Positions 22,287 to 24,979 of a stretch of 24,979 bases of DNA are shown here, piece by piece. The stretch lies in the NCBI GenBank assembly GCA_035308365.1, contig DATGGU010000003.1:1-24979 (forward strand). Reading direction: 5' to 3'. A model generated the notes under the pieces. It saw nothing but the letters and a program-made list of their open reading frames with translations. It searched no databases and was not told the DNA's origin. Positions within the stretch are counted from its first letter, which is position 1. Each line of letters opens with the position of its first letter. The translations under genes were made by a program, and so were the position numbers. This DNA comes from PALSA-505 sp035308365 (GTDB lineage Bacteria > Actinomycetota > Actinomycetes > Streptosporangiales > Streptosporangiaceae).

Positions 22287-22866
22287 TCAGCTCCGCCCAC
22301 AGCTTCGTGACCTGGCGATCCAGTTCCGCCAGGTCTGCGGAGTTGTCCACCACGAAGTCGGCGACGGCCAGCCGGTCCGCCCGGCTGGCCTGGGCCGCCA
22401 TCCGTGCCCTGGCCTGGCCGGCCGGCATCCCGCGCAGCCTGGTCAGCCGGCCGAGCTGAACCTCCGGCGGCGCGTCCACCACGACCACCACGTCGTAGCG
22501 GTCAGCCAGCTTGTTCTCCGCCAGCAACGGCACGTCGTGGATCACTACCGAATTGGCCGGAGCATGCCGCTGCAGTTCGAGGCTCCGTATGGCTACCAAA
22601 GGGTGAATGACCGCGTTCAGCTTGGCAAGCGAGCCCGGGTCGGCGAAGACGATCTCGCCCAGCCTGGGGCGATCGAGGGAACCATCGGCGGCGAGAATCC
22701 CCGGGCCGAAGATCTCCACGACCTTCGCCAGGCCAGGCGTGCCCGGCGCGACGACTTCCCTGGCCACGGCGTCAGCATCGATGATCACCGCGCCCAGGGC
22801 AGCCAGCCGCGCCGACACCTCGCTCTTGCCGGCCCCGATCCCGCCGGTGAGCCCGACGTTCAGCAA
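22270..22866 (-). CDS. coaE: Dephospho-CoA kinase
   Basis: A 198-residue P-loop kinase catalysing the last step of coenzyme A synthesis, phosphorylation of the 3'-hydroxyl of dephospho-CoA. The N-terminus MLNVGLTGGIGAGKS has the P-loop GGIGAGKS (8-15). IIDADAVAREVV is the CoA-domain signature, followed by HPLVAIRSLELQ and DVPLLAENKL. VVVVDAPPEVQLGRL and R-x-x-M-x-x-QASRADRLAVADFVVDN close the fold. It is a stand-alone CoaE; some actinobacteria have an extra C-terminal DUF. It starts with TTG at 22866, supported by protein alignment, 15 bases after the rpsA stop, without a clear ribosome-binding site. Translational coupling to rpsA is likely. Confidence 0.96.
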   Translation of the reverse strand: MLNVGLTGGIGAGKSEVSARLAALGAVIIDADAVAREVVAPGTPGLAKVVEIFGPGILAADGSLDRPRLGEIVFADPGSLAKLNAVIHPLVAIRSLELQRHAPANSVVIHDVPLLAENKLADRYDVVVVVDAPPEVQLGRLTRLRGMPAGQARARMAAQASRADRLAVADFVVDNSADLAELDRQVTKLWAELTRLAG

Positions 22867-22881
22867 GGCCGGAGGCCGGGG

Positions 22882-24363
22882 TCAGGCCTGGCCGCCGGAC
22901 AGCTTGTCCCGCAGCGCGGCCAGCGCCTCGTCGGAGGCGAGCGCACCGGTCGCGCCGGAGTTCTCGGACTCCGTGGAGTGGTGGCCTTCGGTGTGCTCCG
23001 CCCCGGCGCCGTCGGCGCTGGCCGCCTCGCTCTTGCGGGATTCCTCGACCTGGCGGCGGTGCGCCTCGAACCGGGACCTGGCCTGCGCGTACTGCCGCTC
23101 CCATTCCTCGCGCTGCTGGTCGTAGCCCTCGAGCCACTCGCCGGTCTCGGCGTCGAAGCCCTCGGGGTAGACGTACTCGCCGTGCTCGTCGTAGGTGGCC
23201 GGCATCCCGTACAGGGTCGGGTCGAACTCGTCGCCCACGGCCTCGCCGATCGTGCCCTCGTTGGCCTGCTTGAGCGACAGGCTGATCCGCCGCCGGTCCA
23301 GGTCGATGTCGATGATCTTGACGAAGATCTCGTCCCCGACCTGCACCACCTGCTCGGGAATCTCCACGTGCCGGTCCGCCAGCTCGGAGATGTGCACCAG
23401 GCCCTCGATGCCCTCTTCGACCCGGACGAACGCGCCGAACGGCACCAGCTTGGTGACCCGGCCGGGAACGACCTGGCCGATCTGGTGGGTGCGGGCGAAC
23501 TGCTGCCACGGGTCTTCCTGGGTGGACTTCAGCGACAGCGAGACGCGCTCGCGGTCCATGTCCACGTCCAGCACCTCGACCGTGACCTCCTGGCCGACCT
23601 CGACGACCTCGCCGGGGTGGTCGATGTGCTTCCAGGACAGCTCCGACACGTGCACCAGGCCGTCCACGCCGCCCAGGTCGACGAACGCGCCGAAGTTGAC
23701 GATCGACGACACGACGCCCTTGCGGATCTGGCCCCTGCGCAGCGTGTTGAGGAAGGTGTGGCGCACCTCGGACTGGGTCTGCTCGAGCCAGGCCCGGCGG
23801 GACAGCACCACGTTGTTGCGGTTCTTGTCCAGCTCGATGATCTTGGCTTCGATCTCCCGGCCGACGTACGGCTGCAGGTCGCGGACCCGGCGCATCTCCA
23901 CCAGCGACGCCGGCAGGAAGCCGCGCAGCCCGATGTCCAGGATCAGGCCGCCCTTGACGACCTCGATGACGGTGCCGGTGACGACGCCGTCCTCTTCCTT
24001 GATCCGCTCGATGGTGCCCCACGCGCGCTCGTACTGCGCCCGCTTCTTGGACAGGATCAGGCGGCCTTCTTTGTCTTCCTTCTGGAGGACAAGCGCCTCG
24101 ATCTGTTCACCGGTCTTGACGACTTCATGCGGGTCGACGTCGTGCTTGATCGACAGCTCTCGAGAGGGGATGACCCCCTCTGTCTTGTAGCCGATATCGA
24201 GCAAGACCTCATCTCGATCGACCTTAACGACGGTGCCCTCGACGATATCGCCGTCGTTGAAGTACTTGATGGTCTGGTCGATCGCGGCGAGGAACTCCTC
24301 CTCAGACCCGATGTCGTTGACCGCTACCTTGGGGGTTGAGGTGGCTTGCGTGCTGCTCGTCAT
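22882..24363 (-). CDS. rpsA: 30S ribosomal protein S1
   Basis: A 493-residue RNA-binding ribosomal protein that helps mRNA docking on the 30S subunit. Four S1 (OB-fold) domains lie at about residues 36-107, 124-190, 210-280 and 294-366, as usual in actinobacteria. The last two carry GVVSSIVNFGAFVDLGGVDGLVHVSELSW and GRVTKLVPFGAFVRVEEGIEGLVHISELADRH. A charged, low-complexity tail (380-493) with many Glu, Gln and Arg ends the chain and lacks further S1 domains. The ATG at 24363 is preceded by GGAG eleven bases upstream. It has its own promoter and a leader of about 158 bases. coaE follows at once, the usual order in this phylum. Confidence 0.98.
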   Translation of the reverse strand: MTSSTQATSTPKVAVNDIGSEEEFLAAIDQTIKYFNDGDIVEGTVVKVDRDEVLLDIGYKTEGVIPSRELSIKHDVDPHEVVKTGEQIEALVLQKEDKEGRLILSKKRAQYERAWGTIERIKEEDGVVTGTVIEVVKGGLILDIGLRGFLPASLVEMRRVRDLQPYVGREIEAKIIELDKNRNNVVLSRRAWLEQTQSEVRHTFLNTLRRGQIRKGVVSSIVNFGAFVDLGGVDGLVHVSELSWKHIDHPGEVVEVGQEVTVEVLDVDMDRERVSLSLKSTQEDPWQQFARTHQIGQVVPGRVTKLVPFGAFVRVEEGIEGLVHISELADRHVEIPEQVVQVGDEIFVKIIDIDLDRRRISLSLKQANEGTIGEAVGDEFDPTLYGMPATYDEHGEYVYPEGFDAETGEWLEGYDQQREEWERQYAQARSRFEAHRRQVEESRKSEAASADGAGAEHTEGHHSTESENSGATGALASDEALAALRDKLSGGQA

Positions 24364-24469
24364 GTGTGGGTTGGCTCCGGATACGGACAGGAATGAATAT
24401 TGAGCGCCAAGGACTTATGCAGTGAACGCGCGGGACTTGCCTGGCCGGATCGCGGGTCGGCATGCCCCG

Positions 24470-24505
24470 GCGGTCTCACGATCAAACTGACCGCGACGAG
24501 ACCGC
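24470..24505 (-). promoter_or_regulatory. Long hairpin in the rpsA leader
   Basis: A perfect eight-base-pair stem (GCGGTCTC with GAGACCGC; 24470-24477 and 24498-24505) encloses a 20-base loop. That loop contains a second short helix, GGTC with GATC (one G-U pair), around AGTTT. It lies in the transcribed leader 107-142 bases before the rpsA start. S1 proteins of other bacteria repress their own translation by binding the leader, so an autoregulatory element is plausible, not shown. Confidence 0.45.
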
Positions 24506-24527
24506 ACGAGGACACAGCGCAGTGTTC

Positions 24528-24556
24528 AGGTTATGAACTTCTCGCTGGCTGGTCAA
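24528..24556 (-). promoter_or_regulatory. rpsA promoter
   Basis: On the minus strand TTGACC (24556-24551) and TAACCT (24533-24528) are separated by 17 bases, close to the sigma70/HrdB consensus. Start of transcription near 24521 gives a leader of about 158 bases. It is the best -35/-10 pair between polA and rpsA. Confidence 0.65.
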
Positions 24557-24577
24557 TTGAACGCGGCTACAACTCGG

Positions 24578-24600
24578 ACTCAGCTTAGTGAATGCTGAGT
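24578..24600 (-). terminator. Hairpin between polA and rpsA
   Basis: ACTCAGC (24578-24584) and GCTGAGT (24594-24600) form a perfect seven-pair stem with a nine-base loop, 22 bases beyond the polA stop. In the polA direction no T tract follows; on the plus strand GCCTTTTC follows. It is a moderate terminator candidate for polA. Confidence 0.45.
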
Positions 24601-24622
24601 GCCTTTTCGTGCCAACACGGGG

Positions 24623-24979
24623 TTAATGGGCCGCATCGGCCCAGCTGCGGCCCGTGCCGACGGAGACCTCGAGCGGGACCCGCAGCTCGGCCGCGCCGAC
24701 CATGGCGGCTGTCACCAGCGCCGTCACGTCCGTCAGCTCGCCGGGAGCGACCTCGAAGATCAGCTCGTCGTGCACCTGCAGCAGCATCCGCGAGCGCAGC
24801 CCGGCCGACGCCAGGGCGGCCGACACCCGCAGCATCGCCACCTTAATCACGTCGGCCGCCGACCCCTGGATCGGGGCGTTCAGCGCCATTCGTTCGGCCA
24901 TCTCCCGGCGCTGGCGGTTGTCGGAGGTCAGGTCGGGCAGGTAGCGCCGCCGTCCCATGATCGTCTGCGTGTAGCCGTC
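24623..24979 (-). CDS. polA: DNA polymerase I, C-terminal end (partial)
   Basis: The last 118 residues of DNA polymerase I; the gene continues beyond the right edge of the window. The fragment begins in the O-helix/finger-to-palm region (GYTQTIMGRRRYLPDLTSDNRQRREMAERMALNAPIQG, positions 1-37 of the fragment). It then has the palm motif C with LQVHDELIFEV, where the D and E are metal ligands, and ends normally with SVGTGRSWADAAH. The enzyme fills gaps in repair and removes Okazaki primers. It lies upstream of rpsA on the same strand with a 259-base gap, as in other actinobacteria. Confidence 0.97.
   Translation of the reverse strand, partial: DGYTQTIMGRRRYLPDLTSDNRQRREMAERMALNAPIQGSAADVIKVAMLRVSAALASAGLRSRMLLQVHDELIFEVAPGELTDVTALVTAAMVGAAELRVPLEVSVGTGRSWADAAH

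Overview
The window is about 25 kb of very GC-rich DNA from an actinomycete, most likely a filamentous soil genus. Three things point there: the DUF5753/DUF397 gene pair at the left edge, the secreted polysaccharide-degrading and cell-wall-degrading enzymes, and the actinobacterial housekeeping order polA-rpsA-coaE-uvrB at the right edge. Almost all of the sequence is coding. The long open frames opposite real genes are high-GC shadows and are not annotated. I see no tRNA, rRNA, transposase, integrase or CRISPR array.

Left part (1-5.9 kb). A truncated XRE/DUF5753 regulator overlaps a small DUF397 gene on the plus strand. Facing it are three minus-strand genes: a GT-C-like polytopic membrane protein (4139-5836), a small secreted six-cysteine protein behind a palindromic operator candidate (3254-3841), and a large PTPS-related membrane protein carrying five 8-residue repeats (924-3230). 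The arrangement suggests an envelope or exported-glycan function, but substrates cannot be read from the sequence.

Centre-left (6.1-9.2 kb). Three consecutive minus-strand genes all carry treble-clef-type CxxC zinc ribbons: two tandemly duplicated AIM24-family proteins and an SPFH (YdjI-like) protein ending in two zinc ribbons. This is the best candidate in the window for a poorly described system, probably for membrane stress or membrane organisation.

Centre (9.3-14.1 kb). A secreted lysozyme/transglycosylase-like protein with a six-blade lectin-like propeller (minus) is divergent from helD, the RNA polymerase-recycling helicase (plus). helD is translationally coupled to a DUF35 zinc-ribbon/OB-fold gene. 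The shared upstream region holds an exact consensus promoter, TTGACA-18-TATAAT, on the minus strand. A six-base-pair intrinsic-terminator-like hairpin with a seven-T tract follows it almost at once.

Centre-right (14.1-20 kb). A HAD hydrolase and an EamA-type transporter form a minus-strand pair. On the plus strand come an orphan lipoprotein, a DinB/DUF664 protein, a GH12 endoglucanase with a CBM2, and a DUF445 membrane protein.

Right part (20-25 kb). uvrB, coaE, rpsA and the 3' end of polA are core genes on the minus strand. uvrB has a promoter resembling the PafBC/RecA-NDp damage-inducible class. rpsA has a clear sigma70-type promoter and a leader of about 158 nt with a long hairpin.
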